A stretch of DNA of 64,000 nt, taken from assembly GCA_038380435.1 (NCBI GenBank), contig JAWZYU010000008.1:75964020-76028019 (forward strand), in the 5' to 3' direction. Below, piece after piece: positions 23,489 to 34,559 of this stretch (position 1 is its first letter; each line of letters opens with the position of its first letter). The notes beneath the pieces were generated by a model. That model saw nothing but the letters and a program-made list of their open reading frames with translations, searched no databases and had not been told where the DNA came from. The DNA comes from Ryuthela nishihirai (lineage: Eukaryota; Arthropoda; Arachnida; Araneae; Heptathelidae). A program made the translations under genes and the position numbers.

Positions 23489-23912
23489 CATGGACATTAG
23501 TCCCAACTATTTGATCTCATGATAGCGATAATCATTTTTTTTATAATATAATAAAAAACAAAGCTTGAAACTCCCCTTTGAAAACGATCAACTCTGGGCA
23601 CAATTCGATTGCAATTACAGTACATATTCCGAATTTATCGAATCCTATTGGCAATAATTCCTTGGCAAAATTCAAAAAGTTTCCATTTTCTTGAATTGAA
23701 TAAACAGACGGAATTAGACAATTATTGTGTAATGCAGTTTTTTTCAATAGGTTCCTTCTCCGCAGCTGTAACGTCAGTTTTCCTTTTGTGTCAATCGGCA
23801 CACAAGAGTAGCTTGTGGTGCCTTCCATTAGATGTAGTACTATCCTGTATAGTGGAGCATCAGATGGCATCACTCAACCATATTTCCACCTTCAGTCCCC
23901 ATATGAAGGCAT

Positions 23913-25000
23913 TTAAAGGCCACATAAAAGATTTTGTAGCCATTTGTCTGCATGGCATATATTGTCTTCATATGCCCCTAAATAGCCCCATCCAGTCTTG
24001 AGACTTATGACTGCCCCTGCCTGTAGACATCTTGACATTCCATCAATCAGATGGTTAATGGTATCCTGAGGTATGGCATTCCAAACAGCATCCAACTGAG
24101 CACACAAATGTACGAGGTTCACAGCTGAAAGGGGCTGGTGAAGGTGGCAGCCCATATAAGGTCCCATATGCTCAATGGTTGACAAGTCTGGGGAATATAG
24201 TGGCCATGAGAGAATGTCCATAACTTGGATGCCCATTGTTGCATGTGTAGTGTGTGGTGTGGCAGTGTCCTGCTGCAGAATCAGTCCAGGCATGATGGTA
24301 AGGGTTGTGCTACAGGATTAATGATGCCATCAATGTAATGTCTCACTAATAGTGTGCCAAAAACATTGAGCAGAGGTGTCCAGCCACCATATGTGATGCC
24401 ACCCCATATCATTGTACCACAGTGGGGAGCTATATGGTGACTAATGGAATAGGCTTCCTCATATCATTGGACTTTGCCAATGCCATGCAGACAAATGGCC
24501 ATCTGGCATGCCAAAACAGAATCGGGACTCGTTTATGAACAACACTCTCCTCCATTCTGTAGTCCAGTGTTGCCTCATTTGACACTAGTGGTGATGGCAT
24601 AATCGTTATGTTGCTACAATGACAGATGCTGGGCTGGACATCTTGCCCTCATTCCTGCAAACATTGTCTAATGGTTTGCATGAAGACCACAATGACCAGA
24701 CTGTACCCGTAGCAGTCTGCAAATCACTCTGCAACACAGTCGCTATGGTGAAAGGTTCGTGAGCATGTGATCTTCACGTCCTGTGGTGCGGGTGTGCTGG
24801 TCCCATACCTGTCCATGTCATTTGGTGCTCCATGATGTGCGAGACACACAGTTGCATTGTGCTCACATTGTGCCCCAAGCATTCGGCGATTGCTCGAAGG
24901 CTCAACCGAGCTCTTGCACATCGACAATTCAATCTCTCTCAGAAGGCAACAATTGCAAGTAAGTAAGGGTCCCGCCAGCATGTTCTGAACATTTTCGCAG
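23913..25000 (-). pseudogene. Tc1 transposase, decayed
   Basis: The C-terminal catalytic half reads openly at 23913-24293: LILQQDTATPHTTHAT (second aspartate), YSPDLSTIEHMGPYMG (glutamate of DD34E) and INHLIDGMSRCLQA at the end. The N-terminal half (24300-25000) is broken by stops. The tail of the frame runs into non-family sequence next to the inserted segment. Confidence 0.85.
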
Positions 25001-25206
25001 CATACACTCCAACTTCACTGTAGGTTGTACAATGATATGAGCTTGTGGGTATCCAGTATTTATCCACGGCTCGGCTCTGGGGTCACATGTCCATTCTTTG
25101 CGGAACTTTGATCATTTGCATATCTCCAATTGACGACTGCCTTCTGTGATTTGCTTATCTCTACTTCCATTCCTTCTTGGTGTTGCGATTTCCACTTTCA
25201 GCAGTG

Positions 25207-25965
25207 TATAACTGTGACTACTCTGCTATACTGCTTGCCAATTACATAGGATTCCATGCAAATGCTTTTGGGTGATGATGCATTTGCAATGGCCTCTTAC
25301 AGCCCCAGAGAGGCCCAGGGCTACTTCTAACCTTTGAGGCCCTTAGCCAAAATAAGCTTGAATTATAAATAGAATTCAGTGTTGAATTTTGGTTTCGGTG
25401 TGGATAGCATGTTTGCGATTCCTTGTGAAAGAATTTATGACAAACAGCCATCCTATTAGTTGTTGTGTGAGTCTAAGCAGGAAGTATGTTTAGATTTTGT
25501 CCAAGACGAAGACTAATTCCAATGATGATAGTAATAAAGAGCTAACAGGAAAAATAAAGATAGTTTAAGATAATCCTGAAACTGAATCACACTAAGAATA
25601 ACTATCTATCTTGTATGCTAAAGTCTAATTATTAATTATTAACAATTGAAATGAAGTTCTTTTATTGAGTATTTCATGGGATGCTGTGCCCCTCAGATGT
25701 TTTGAATTATAACTAGTTCCAAGAGAAGAAAAAGTTAGTTTGAGTTTAGCTTAACAGAAGTTTTAAATTATTTTGAATTTGTTGAAAAGTAATGAAATCA
25801 GTTAGTAATTTTATGAGAGTATTACATATGTTCCTTTATTATCTGCTTGATTACTTCAAACCCACTACAAAGTATTGTCAAATAATAATTATTAATGAAA
25901 TTCTGCAACAATAGCTACAAATGCATTTATTTCTAATTTAACAAAATCCATCTAAAAAATTTACT
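25207..25965. other. Gene-free spacer
   Basis: About 25280-25450 has a less AT-rich stretch (CAGCCCCAGAGAGGCCCAGGG) that may belong to a hAT-type MITE, without visible TIR pair. The rest is AT-rich. Confidence 0.35.
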
Positions 25966-26045
25966 CCTCAAGCAGCTGCTTGCCATAGAGACTTGAAAGG
26001 AGCTTGTTAGCACGTTAGAGAAAGGTATGTGAATGCCTTATTCAA
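25966..26045 (-). repeat. SINE1 fragment
   Basis: Only the 3' part and a piece of the middle (CTCAAGCAGCTGCTTGCCAT, then TGCCTTATTCAAGGCTC) are left. Confidence 0.7.
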
Positions 26046-26518
26046 GGCTCATAAATTGAAAAATTACATCCATTACTAAACCAAATTTTTATTGTTGTAT
26101 CTAATATAAAAAATTAACAAGTGACTAAGTCTAAGCCCCCCCCCCTCCCCCATACAGTCAGCAAATACGTGTCAGCAAGGTGATATGACATAAGTGCATC
26201 TCTTGACATTGCACATGTGTGTAGCAAGTGCAGTGATGCAAGATACTGAGAAGTTGCTCTAATTATAATTAATAAAATGATGACTTCACTGCAGCACTGC
26301 TATACATTGAAGTAAAGACCTCTTATGCAAGTGTAGCCTAGTAAATTGAACTGCAATCCCACTTAGCATATAAACCTAATGTGCAATGGCCTGTCTTTAA
26401 TTGTAATATAATTAATAAAATGATATGCAATTGTTTTGTCTCTAATTATAGTACAACTATTTATAAATAATTGTATAGCAACCATTATTAAATATAAGTA
26501 TTTTTGTAAATAATAAAT

Positions 26519-26696
26519 ACCCCCTCCAAGCAGCTGCTTGCCACAGAGGTCTGACAGGAGCCTATCAGTTTATATGCCATAGTAGGTCTGTGAGGATGGC
26601 AGGACCTCAGCAGAAAAAACAACACATACATCCATGCCTTACCCAGGGCTTGAACCCAGGTCCCTTAGATCAGTAACCACTCAGCCATGGGACAGC
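26519..26696 (-). repeat. SINE1 copy
   Basis: Minus strand; small deletions in the middle and tRNA head. Confidence 0.88.
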
Positions 26697-26812
26697 TAAG
26701 TACTTTGTACACATTTTTTATAATCGATATAGTTTATATTCCCCCAATGTTTAGTTTTTTATTAAGTTCACACTTTTCACACCTTCACAGTTAACTGCCT
26801 ACTAATAAGTTT

Positions 26813-27205
26813 GGGGGCGGCTCAGTCGGTAATGTGCCAGGCTCGCAATCTGTAGTTCCCAGGTTCGAGTCCCAGCTGGATCAGCGTTGAGATTAATCTC
26901 CGCAAAATTCCCTGCCCTGCTCACGGTCAGTAGGGGACACCGATGGGATTGGAAAGGCCGCCGTCCATCGGATGGGACATTAAGCCGTGGCCCCATGTGC
27001 GAGAGAGCAATACCCGTCAAGGCCATCCAGGGAGTTAAAGAACACGCTGGATGGCCTTGACGGGAGGCTACCATCTGTCTCCCAACAGCTGTTCCAGTGG
27101 GTCCCCTCCCCCAACCTTCTCTGAGCCTTCGGGGTCCATGTGACCTGGCCATTTAGCCCATGGTGTGCAAAAAAGTGCCGCTCAGAGGTAAAACAATCCA
27201 ACCCA
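26813..27205 (+). repeat. SINE2 copy with 12-bp target-site duplication
   Basis: tRNA-derived head with A box (GGCTCAGTCGG) and B box (GGTTCGAGTCC). The body contains GGTCAGTAGGGGACACCGAT and TTAAAGAACACGCTGGATGG, and the 3' end reads GTGCCGCTCAGAGGTAAAAC plus a CCAACCC tail. It is flanked by ACTAATAAGTTT at 26801-26812 and 27206-27217, proof of insertion by target-primed reverse transcription. This copy carries an inserted duplicate of GTCAAGGCCATCCAG. Confidence 0.93.
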
Positions 27206-27676
27206 ACTAATAAGTTTAGTGCGAATGGTAAGCTGAAGGATAATGTGTTATAATGATACTTGCTGCATGCAAATGAAGGCTATTGGATTTCATTAGCACT
27301 GAGGTGCAGACTGTTAATGGAAAACAATAATAAACTTATATCAAAAAGTAGAGTTGCAAACAGTGCCATAGCATTTAGTATCACTTAGGAGGTGGGTTAA
27401 AGAATGGAAATGACATTGAATGAGGCATGATGAACTCGTCCAATTTAGGGTAGTATATTCCTGTAATAGCTCACCCAACATCACTGAAATTTCAAATTGT
27501 AATACAATAATTTAAAGTATAAAATAAAATAATTTAAATCTAAGACAAACAAATATGTATTAAGAAAAACACATTAACTGATGCACCAGACAAGCTTATG
27601 TACACAAGTCCAGATAAAATAATTTGGTATCAAATAAGTAAACCCTGGGTCAAAAAACGTCATTATGTAAAAAAAT

Positions 27677-27856
27677 TATCCCTCAATCAGCTGCTTGCCA
27701 CAGAGGTCTGACAGGAGCCTGTCAGTTTAATACTCCATAAGAGATGATCTGTGAGGAGGCAAGACCTCAGCAGAAAAACAACACAAATATCCATGCCTTA
27801 CGTGGGACTCGAATCCAAGTACCTCTGATCAGTAGCCAAGCCTGCTAACTTACAAC
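27677..27856 (-). repeat. SINE1 copy, diverged
   Basis: Minus strand. B-box side still visible as GGGACTCGAATCC; A-box side eroded. Confidence 0.85.
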
Positions 27857-28079
27857 CTTGAGCTGATCACACTCAGAAGTGACTCATGAGATGCCCACAC
27901 TTGTCATATGCAGCTAGAAATGGGTTGTGAGCCTCTTCTACTTTTTCTACAAAGTGGGTGTTTTATTAATAGAGTTGCCAGGATTTCCCATGTCACACTT
28001 TAGAGTTTGCCTGAAACTACATAAATATAAATTTTTTGATTGCACAAAACATGAACTGCCTGTATAAGGTATCTCCAAG

Positions 28080-28360
28080 GTTCAAGATGTAAGTTCATGG
28101 TGAAATTATCCTCCAATGAGGGGCTCCCTACACCAGTATAATCCTGTATATCTGCTCACTTAGTATTGTCAACCCACAAACAAAAAACAGCAGAAACCCA
28201 TCAGTACAACAAATTCAGGATCAATGATCAAGCTCAAAGCCATAATTAAGTATGATAGGTATAAATAGTCAACAACAAAGATTCTGTGATGCTGAGTAAC
28301 AATAAAAGAAAAAGGGACCATAGAAGTTCAGTTCAATAGGCCACACTAATCTAGCATAAT
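28080..28360 (-). mobile_element. RTE 5' UTR piece, inverted relative to the adjoining RT piece
   Basis: Matches the 5' UTR of copy 2 in minus orientation (TCAACCCACAAACAAA, GATCAAGCTCAAAGCCAT). It directly abuts an RTE RT segment on the plus strand (28365 onward), giving a head-inverted arrangement. Confidence 0.75.
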
Positions 28361-28364
28361 TTTT

Positions 28365-28864
28365 GGTTGATCATGAGATCATATGGCAGATCAGACAAGT
28401 TAGTGACATAATGAAAGCTCTCTATAATAACAACATAATGAAAGCTCTCTATAATAACATTGAGTTGTGTGTGAGCAGGTAAGACTTGCATAGCAATTAG
28501 TTTAGCATTGCTTCTGGTGTTTGACAAAGTGCATTTTGTCTCCTTTTCTCTTTGGTTCTTGATTGTTACACGAAATTCACTGCAAGAGAAAGATTTTGGC
28601 CTTAAATGGTCTAGAGATCTGAAAATTTCTGATTTAAATTATGCTGATGATTTAGCCTTTTTGGCAAATGATGTTGATGAGATGAACTCTTTCATTCAAG
28701 CTATTGATAAGGCTGCTAGTAGAGTAAGTTTCGTGATAAGCATAGAGAAATCTAAAGTGATGAAAATTGGTCAGGCAGGCTGTGGTTCTGAGTAGTTTCA
28801 CTCTTGAGAGGTGTCTCAGTTTAATTATCTTGGGAACTATGTAACAGTTACTGGTAATGTGCAT
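28365..28864 (+). pseudogene. RTE copy 4, reverse transcriptase part (left of Gypsy insertion)
   Basis: Plus strand. 28508-28795 reads LKWSRDLKISDLNYADDLAF with the YADD box, then DVDEMNSFIQAID and SKVMKIGQAGCG. It stops at the point equal to VTDNGDV of copy 2, where a Gypsy LTR begins. The element continues at 33412. Confidence 0.88.
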
Positions 28865-29038
28865 TGTATCAAATATGTATTTATACTAATTACTTTAATA
28901 AGTCTTACTTTTAGATTATTTATAAAGAATATACTTAATTCATTAAGCCATTTTAGTTACAGTTCCACTATTGTCACACAGCAAATATCAAACTTTGGTT
29001 ACCATATCAATGATTTTTTACAACTTTGGTTACCAACA
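28865..29038 (-). repeat. Gypsy 3' LTR (~174 bp)
   Basis: Shares TTTAGATTATTTATAAAGAA and CATTTTAGTTA words with 33269-33411. On the plus strand it begins TGTATC and ends CCAACA (TG...CA). A purine-rich run (minus strand AAAAAAAAGGAAAGG, about 29039-29055) adjoins as a polypurine tract. Confidence 0.8.
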
Positions 29039-29399
29039 CCTTTCCTTTAAAAAAAACTGAAAAAGAATATAATGATTATACACTTAAAGTTTTATTTACA
29101 TGTTCAATCTGTCAGGTGTCTCCTTATTCTTGTTGGCCTCCTTAAGGGAACATCATTTCTGAGGCAAAAGTATGTTTTGAGTTTGTCACAAATCACCATC
29201 CTGTAATGGTTTTTCTACTGGTTCTTACTACATTGGTTGCAAAATTCTGATGATTATCAGCAGAAACTGGTTCTCATGTTTTCAGGAAATGCATTCTATT
29301 TCTTCACAGTGTGGAACCACTTTTGGTAGCAACTTTGAAAGATTTCAGGTTTGTTTTATGCATCACTCAAGCTTTAATTGACCAGTGATTGTCCATTTG

Positions 29400-30790
29400 T
29401 ATCCTTACTTTATCACTGGATACAGATCTTTCAGCTCTCTACCTTTCCATAAATTTTGTTTATGCTTGTATACATTGACATTTCTCTCTATTTTAAGAGA
29501 GGGAAATTTTGTTATATACCCACGAGACCAAGGGTGCATTGCAGTTTTCTGAATCAATGGTTCATTCAGCTGTTTATAATGGAACTTTTAATATGTGGAG
29601 CATTCTTTCACTCTCTTCTCAATATCAGAGTTCATAGTGGGCCTATACAATCATTGTCTAGCTCTTCTTTTACACTCTTCGATACCCAAATGTCCTTCAT
29701 GTATATTCTACTCAATATTTCCTGTTTAAGTCTTTGTGGTATTACTATTCTGGTACCTTTCAGTGTAAGACCATTTGCAAATGTCAGTTCTTTTTGAGAT
29801 CTGTATTGTCCTGCTATGAGATCATTTGTTCACCCTTGAAATATCTTTTTTTAACACTTTGTAGTTGTTCATCCTTACTTGTTTCTTGTTTTATTTTTTG
29901 CAACATTATATCAGTAGCTTGCATGGTATTTATAATAGAATTTATGTGGATTTGCACTAATTCTTCTGTTGAACTACTCACTGTACCTGGAATTACTGCT
30001 CTTGAAAGTGCATCAGGTATAACAAGTTGTTTTCCTGGAACATACTGGAAGTTAAATTGATATATTAATAGCCTCAAAAACAAACTTTATAGTCTTAATA
30101 ACAATGAAAAAGGAATATCAAAAGTACCATTAAGGGTTTATGGTCAGTTTCTAAGGAAAATTTTTTACCATATGTGTAGTCATGAAATCTTTCACAGCCA
30201 AAAACTAAGCTGAAAACCTGCCTCATAGTTTAATGGTAGAGTGCTGTGGCATGTATCTAGAGAGTTGCGAGTTCGATTCCCGCCGTGGCAGCGATAATTT
30301 TTTTTGGATGTTCGTAATAATAATTGAAGTCTATTTCTACAGGTAATCTGTGTAATTATTATGGATGGATTTTTAATAATAAATGCTTAAGCATGATTGA
30401 CCTCCTCATTAACATCTAAATCATTAGCAACAATTGGAAAAGTTGCCTTTCCTGAAGTATAGATGGCACAAAATCAGCCACATCTCAGTGAAAGATTTAT
30501 AGGTCTTATTCTGGAATATTTTAGCATCTGTCTCATGGTTTAACGGTAGAGTACTCTGGCATGTATCTAGAGAGTTGCAGGTTCGATTCCTGCCATGGCA
30601 ACAATAGTTTTTTTCAGATGTTTGTAATAATAATTGAAGTCTATTTATACAGGTAATCTGAGTATTTATCATGGATAAGCTTAGAGCTTCCTTTTCTATT
30701 TGGGCATATCTTGTTTCAGTTTCTGTTAGAGCTCTTGAAGTATATGCCACTGATTTCCATTTGTTTTGATGTAGCTGTTGCAAAACTGCT
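29400..30790 (-). pseudogene. Gypsy RNase H and integrase remnants
   Basis: RNase H: KWKSVAYTSRALTETETRYA and QIEKEALS (about 30675-30783), continued beyond a tRNA-like insertion by CERFHDYTYGKKFSLETDHK (about 30120-30205) and YVPGKQLVIPDALSRA (about 30000-30045). The integrase zinc-binding region is faint (EGHLGI, about 29680-29710). The core integrase domain is not recognisable. Confidence 0.8.
30211..30672 (+). repeat. tRNA-like repeat, ~1.5 tandem units, inserted in Gypsy RNase H
   Basis: Two tRNA-like segments (30224-30293 and 30528-30602) about 305 bp apart. Each has an A box (TAGTTTAATGG or TGGTTTAACGG) and a B box (GTTCGATTCC), with ATGTATCTAGAGAGTTGC between. The insertion is flanked by TAAGCT on both sides and splits the RNase H frame. 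A third relative is at 45500-45790. Confidence 0.75.
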
Positions 30791-30999
30791 CCTAAACAAT
30801 TTCTGGATGCATCAATAAATATATCTTTTTTAATATCAAAATATTTAAAATGGGTTTGTTTGTTAGCATGTTTACATATATTTCCATTCTTTCATACTCA
30901 GAATTCCATTTCATTATGTTCTTTATAAGACTTCATAATGCTGCAGTCTCTTCTGATAATAGCAGTCGATACTTTCCCAGGTATGCAATCATACCAAGT

Positions 31000-32110
31000 A
31001 TTCTATGAACTACAGGCTTTGTCTTCAGAACTGGCATATTCACTATTGCTTCAATCTATGCAGGATCAGGCATTATTCCATTTTCAATAAATCTGTCTCC
31101 TAAGAAAGTTATTTCTTTTACACCAAATTGGCATTTCTCTTTGTTTAACCTGGGTCAGCTTTTTTTTTGTTCTGATTAGTGCCTTCTTAATCTGTCATCA
31201 CATTCTTCATGTTAGTATGTCATCTATGTACACTAGAACTCCTCCTAGCCCCTCATAAATTTGACTATTATTATAAAAAAAAAATACCCCCTCAATTTAT
31301 TATACTTATTATGAAAAATCTCTGATGCTGATGCAATACGAAATGGAAGATGTAAGAAACAATATCTACCAAAGGGTGTATTAAAAGTGCATAATTTTGA
31401 GTTTTTTTAGATCTAAAGGAATTTGATAGAATCCTGAATTAGAAGGTTTTGAAAAATATTTTGCATCTGCAATTTCAGATTCAATTTCATCTTTTTATTG
31501 GAATGTGGAAATGTTCTCTTTTTATATTATCATTCAGATATTTTGTATCTAAGCATACTCTTAATGATCCATCTTTCTTTTCTACTATTACCAGAGAATT
31601 AACCCAGTCTGCAGGTTCATCTATTTTCCTTATTATTCTTTTATTACCAATCTCTCTAATTCAATTTTAAGCTTATCTTTCAGTGCAAATGGTACTCTTC
31701 TTGATGGTTTTCTGGCACATTTTCTTCCTTTAGGCAAATTTTATGTTTCTGGAAAACATCCTATCCTATTTAATAAGGTAGGAAATTCTTTAACAACTTT
31801 ATCATTTTCCAGAAATGGTAACTCATTATCAGTTTCTTCTGATACAATTTGGTATATCCTTTTTATAATTCTTAGTTTCTCAAGTCTTCAAACCCTAATA
31901 TTGGTTGATTTCCACTGTTAGCAATTACCATATTTGATAGTTTCTTTATTTTTTACTTTTATTTTGATATCTATGACACCCACAGACTTAATTTCACTTC
32001 CTCCATAAGCTTCAAGTAGCATATGTTTCTTTTCCAAGATTGGCATCATTTCTAATCTCTTATAGTAATTATATGACAATAAATCTGCCTGTGCTCCTGT
32101 ATCAATTTAA
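31000..32110 (-). pseudogene. Gypsy protease and reverse transcriptase remnants
   Basis: Minus strand. A retropepsin active-site motif IDTGAQADLLS is coded at about 32080-32110. The RT catalytic box GVLVYIDDILT is at about 31210-31248. Between them only broken stretches remain, so no continuous pol frame exists. Confidence 0.75.
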
Positions 32111-32529
32111 AATGATATTGAGCCCAATATTTGTACTGGAATATTCCATCCTTCATTTTTATTATTACTTTCAATTGAATTGACCATATCAATCAGAAAT
32201 TTATAATTAACTTGTGAATTTTCTACTGTGTGCCCATCTTCTCTTTGTTGCACATTTCTTTTGCATCTTTGCTGCACATTTCAGCAAAGTGATTATATTT
32301 TCCACATTTTTTGCATTGTTTTTATATACTGAACATTTACCATAATCATGGTTTTTTATTACACCTCGAACATTTATTCCTGCCTTTTAGTATGATTTTG
32401 TTAGTATCACTCTTTACAAAATTGCTTGATTACATCATTTTTTTCTTTTTTCCTGAGAATGTATTGCATGTACATGTTTTGTTTCATCAGTATTATACAA
32501 TGAAAAAGATCTTCTTGCTCAGAAATTAA

Positions 32530-32692
32530 TTAAAAATAATTTAAAATCCTCTGTCATTGAGCAATAAAATTTTAGAGTTTATCCTTCAAACTATTTGCAT
32601 GTTGAAAGTTCTACAACATGCAAATAGTTTGAAGGATAAACTCTAAAATTTTATTGCTCAACGACAGAGAATTTCAAATTATTTTTAATCAG
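32530..32692. repeat. Near-perfect ~75-bp inverted repeat (hairpin)
   Basis: Left arm 32530-32606 and right arm 32615-32692 are almost perfect reverse complements around a loop of under 10 bp. Shared words include AAACTATTTGCATGTTG and ATTTTATTGCTCAA with their complements. It lies between gag and the zinc knuckle of the Gypsy element. Confidence 0.9.
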
Positions 32693-32805
32693 TATTATTT
32701 TCCCACATTCACATTTGAATTTGTGTTTGTTCTGCAGCTTGATAAATTTTGATTGCATTCTCTATTGTTAATTTATCTTCTCTTAATAAATGTTCCCTGA
32801 TTTCA

Positions 32806-33174
32806 TTATTTTTTACTCCTATAACAAGCTGATCTTTTATTAATGATGCAAAGATTTTCATAATTGCAAGACTGAGCTTTTAACTTTAAATCTACTAGAA
32901 TTTGTTTGATTGTTTCCCCTTCATGTTGAATTCTATCCTGAAATATATATCTCTCATAAGTTTCATTTACTTTCAGAGTGCAATACTCAGCAAACTTCTT
33001 TACTATTGTATAATCTCTTACCTCCATCTCTAGAAAGCTGAAGGTGTATAACTCGATAGCTTCGGGTCCAGCTCCATGTAATTGACGATCCACTTTTTGT
33101 TTAACTGTTCTTTGTACCTGTGAGCTAGCTTTCACAAAGTTCAGATCTTTGCTTGAACTTGAACATTTCAGCAA
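32806..33174 (-). pseudogene. Gypsy gag fragment
   Basis: Minus-strand open frame of 122 codons with AIELYTFSF, KFAEYCTLKVNETYERYIF and RIQHEGETIKQILVDLKLKA. This is the capsid-type region of Gypsy gag proteins common in arthropod and mollusc genomes. The CCHC zinc knuckle that should follow lies at about 32266-32313 (CKKCGKYNHFAEMC), separated by a hairpin sequence and stops. Confidence 0.85.
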
Positions 33175-33268
33175 AGTGATTAACGTTTCCAGTTAATTTC
33201 AAAAGTTTAAGCAGGTTTCAGGTACTCCATTATTCTATATAATCACTTTAGGCAGACTCCTGACACTA

Positions 33269-33411
33269 TGTATCACTTACGTATTTATATACTTCAATAA
33301 CTCTTTTTTTTAGATTATTTATAAAGAATATACTTTATTCATTAAACCATTTTAGTTATGGTTTCATTGTTGCCAAACAGCAAATACCAAACTTTAGTTA
33401 TATCAATATAT
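33269..33411 (-). repeat. Gypsy 5' LTR, outer end shortened
   Basis: Second LTR copy; lacks about 30 bp present at the far end of the other LTR. Beside it (33246-33268, minus strand) TAGTGTCAGGAGTC matches the usual tRNA-Leu-type primer-binding site at 13 of 14 positions. Confidence 0.78.
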
Positions 33412-33985
33412 GTATCATGAGATTAACAGACAAAAGTCCCAACAGCAAACCCTATTTAAGATTCTATGGAGTGTGTGGAGAAATAGGAATATACACACCT
33501 AAAGACTAAAATTAGACTGTAAAATAGTTTGATTCTTTCTATAGTTAGTTATGGTAGTGAAACTTGGACCCTTTGTAAACAAGATAACTGGAAACTTGAT
33601 GCTTTTGTTTCTAGATACTTACGCAGCATCTTGGGTATTAGGTGGTTCAACTTTGTAAGCAATGAAGAGGTTAGGCAAAGGAGTCTGCAAACTCCTCTGA
33701 GCAGTATATTGTGCAGAGAGAGACTCTGTTGGTTTGGCCATATTGTCTGTATGGATAATTATTGATTAGCGAATAGGATTATGAACAATGTGCCTAAAGG
33801 CCTCAGAAAGAGGGAGAAATCTTGGATATGGTGGGCAGACAACGTCAAACAGGATCTTGTTAGAATTGGTGTACAGTAGCCAGATGCAGTTCAGGATAGA
33901 AATATTTCGAGAACTATATTGCATATCTGGTTGGACCTCCATAGCCCATGGCTGTTTGAGGATGATGACGATGATCCTGTAATTC
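33412..33985 (+). pseudogene. RTE copy 4, C-terminal part (right of Gypsy insertion)
   Basis: Continues exactly where 28864 stops (ATGAGATTAACAGAC equals the next RTE block). 33529-33765 reads YGSETWTLCKQDNWKLDAF and RERLCWFGHIVCMDN. It ends with a GATGATGACGATGAT tail, the RTE 3' microsatellite. Confidence 0.88.
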
Positions 33986-34094
33986 TCCCCTACTGTTCCC
34001 CTCCATAAGAGAATATACACTGAATGCAAAAATTATTATATACACCTACCTAATAACCTGTTGCTCGACCTTTAGCTATCACAACAGCAGCCAG

Positions 34095-34479
34095 GGTTGG
34101 GTTGTTTTACCTCTGAGCGGCACTTTTTTGCACGCCATGGGCTAAATGGCCAGGTCACATGGACCCCGAAGGCTCAGAGAAGGTTGGGGGAGGGGACCCA
34201 CTGGAACAGCTGTTGGGAGACAGATGGTAGCCTCCCGTCAAGACCATCCAGCGTGTTCTTTAATGTGCACAGGGTATGGCTCTCCTGCACACGGGGCCAC
34301 GGCTTAACGTCCCATCCGACGGACGGCGGCCTTTCCAAGCCCATTGGTATCCCCTACTGACCGTGGGCAAGGCGGAGAATTTTGCGGAGATAAATCTAAA
34401 CACTGACCCAGCTGGGACTCGAACCTGGGAACTACAGATTACGAGCCTGGCGCGCTACCGACTGAGCCACCCCCGCCCC
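34095..34479 (-). repeat. SINE2 copy with 13-bp target-site duplication
   Basis: Minus-strand full-length copy flanked by CAACAGCAGCCAG at 34082-34094 and 34480-34492. The open frames seen in it (for example at 34276-34515) are incidental. Confidence 0.95.
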
Positions 34480-34559
34480 CAACAGCAGCCAGACATCTTG
34501 GTAAGAACTCAGTGAGGTGTTGAAAACATGGAGGTCATATTGCCACCTATAAAGCAAGG

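Larger units (their letters stand above)
22995..25206 (-). mobile_element. Tc1-like transposon carrying insertions
   Basis: TIRs CACTGCTCAAAGTGAAAATC at 22995 and inverted GATTTCCACTTTCAGCAGTG ending at 25206, TA on both sides. A piece of about 0.7 kb (roughly 23190-23890), including a SINE2, interrupts it near its 3' end. Confidence 0.9.
28865..33411 (-). mobile_element. Ty3/Gypsy LTR retrotransposon, decayed
   Basis: Minus-strand element inside RTE copy 4. It has short LTRs at both ends and, from right to left, a primer-binding site, gag, zinc knuckle, protease, reverse transcriptase with YIDD, RNase H and an integrase remnant. That order is the Ty3/Gypsy one. Every region carries stops. 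Confidence 0.9.

Noticed and set aside
23541..23873. 110-codon minus-strand frame inside the Tc1 at 22995-25206
   Set aside because: No recognisable domain, and it lies in an inserted segment of unknown origin; not enough to call a gene.
34276..34515. Conserved small proteins with PSDGRRPFQAH repeated at many places
   Set aside because: All lie inside SINE2 copies; they are incidental frames of a pol III-type repeat.
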